Shown here one piece after another: positions 63,683 through 64,000 of a DNA stretch of 64,000 nucleotides; positions within the stretch are counted from its first letter, which is position 1; every line of letters starts with the position of its first letter. Below the pieces are notes generated by a model that was given only the letters and a program-made list of their open reading frames with translations, did no database searches and was not told where the DNA came from. The translations under genes and the position numbers were made by a program. This DNA comes from an uncultured Luteimonas sp. (GTDB taxonomy: Bacteria; Pseudomonadota; Gammaproteobacteria; Xanthomonadales; Xanthomonadaceae): positions 13,046 to 77,045 of the forward strand of contig CALLKI010000060.1 in the NCBI GenBank assembly GCA_938008415.1, written 5' to 3'.

Positions 63683-64000
63683 ATGAAGCACTTCCTCAAC
63701 ACCCAGGACTGGAGCCGCGACGAGCTGGACGCGCTGCTGGCGCAGGCCGCCGAGTTCAAGAAGCACCGCCTCGGCAACCACCTGAAGGGCAGGTCCATCG
63801 CGCTGGTGTTCTTCAACCCGTCCATGCGCACCCGTACCAGCTTCGAGCTGGGCGCCTTCCAGCTCGGCGGCCACGCCATCGTCCTGCAGCCCGGCAAGGA
63901 CGCCTGGCCGATCGAGTTCGACTTGGGCACGGTCATGGACGGCGAGGCCGAGGAGCACATCGCCGAGGTGGCGCGGGTGCTGGCCCGCTACGTGGACCTG
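63683..64000 (+). CDS. argF': N-acetylornithine carbamoyltransferase (3' end outside window)
   Basis: First 106 codons. The sequence MKHFLNTQDWSRDELDALLA and the segment from FFNPSMRTRTSFELGAFQLG through VLQPGKDAWPIEF match the N-acetyl-L-ornithine transcarbamylase characterised from Xanthomonas campestris rather than ordinary ornithine transcarbamylase. It makes N-acetylcitrulline in the xanthomonad arginine route. Carbamoyl phosphate motif SMRTRT at about 47-52. ATG 63683 with AGGA about 7 nt upstream. A candidate attenuator precedes it. Confidence 0.94.
   Translation, partial: MKHFLNTQDWSRDELDALLAQAAEFKKHRLGNHLKGRSIALVFFNPSMRTRTSFELGAFQLGGHAIVLQPGKDAWPIEFDLGTVMDGEAEEHIAEVARVLARYVDL

Noticed and set aside
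63683..64000. Ordinary ornithine carbamoyltransferase
   Set aside because: The N-terminal sequence matches the xanthomonad N-acetylornithine enzyme much better than OTCases.

Overview
The window reads as chromosomal DNA of a very GC-rich gammaproteobacterium of the Xanthomonadaceae (Lysobacter/Luteimonas/Pseudoxanthomonas-like). Family markers are an N-acetylornithine transcarbamylase (argF'), a FimX-type protein, a DksA homologue with a long Lys/Ala-rich N-terminal tail, a cbb3 oxidase operon carrying an extra 99-residue membrane protein, and GTAG-headed REP hairpins. Coding is dense and genes commonly overlap by 4 nt (ATGA or GTGA). I see no prophage, insertion sequence, CRISPR array or rRNA operon.

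Region 1 (1-17.3 kb) is mostly housekeeping: the 3' part of ftsH, folP, a hydrazine-synthase-alpha-like lipoprotein with one haem c motif, xseA divergent from ispG, a PAP2 phosphatase, an FHA-GGDEF diguanylate cyclase divergent from a Ser/Thr kinase with TPRs, a pyrD-murB-EamA operon, an ALDH7-type dehydrogenase and tRNA-Arg(CCU).

Region 2 (17.3-37.8 kb) is a low-oxygen/denitrification island. It holds azurin divergent from a group III truncated haemoglobin, the cbb3 oxidase maturation genes (ccoGHIS plus a TauE/SafE-like protein), ccoNOQP, hemN, fnr, a quinol NO reductase, nnrS, a SirB-like protein and copper nitrite reductase nirK. Seven FNR-type boxes (TTGAY-N4-RTCAA class) sit in front of these genes, and the fnr gene in the island keeps all four [4Fe-4S] cysteines. 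The picture is one O2-responsive regulon: cbb3 respiration plus nitrite to NO to N2O, with azurin as likely electron donor and NnrS and haemoglobin for NO handling.

Region 3 (37.8-64 kb) is again mostly core: a patatin lipoprotein, tRNA-Ala(CGC), rnd, a SUMF1-domain lipoprotein, an M48 protease, phaB-phaR-phaB, gluQ, htpX, fimX, epmB divergent from efp, an mtaD-ubiG-gph operon ending in a truncated squalene/phytoene-synthase-like gene, folE2, a decayed DUF2200 relic, an M23 peptidase, pyrC and yidD, dksA, an MFS exporter, sufE, cysS, a secreted hypothetical protein and the start of argF'. A short Arg-rich reading frame with mutually exclusive terminator and antiterminator hairpins precedes argF'.

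Most gene calls rest on clear family motifs. Regulatory sites come from hand-reading motifs and spacing and are predictions.
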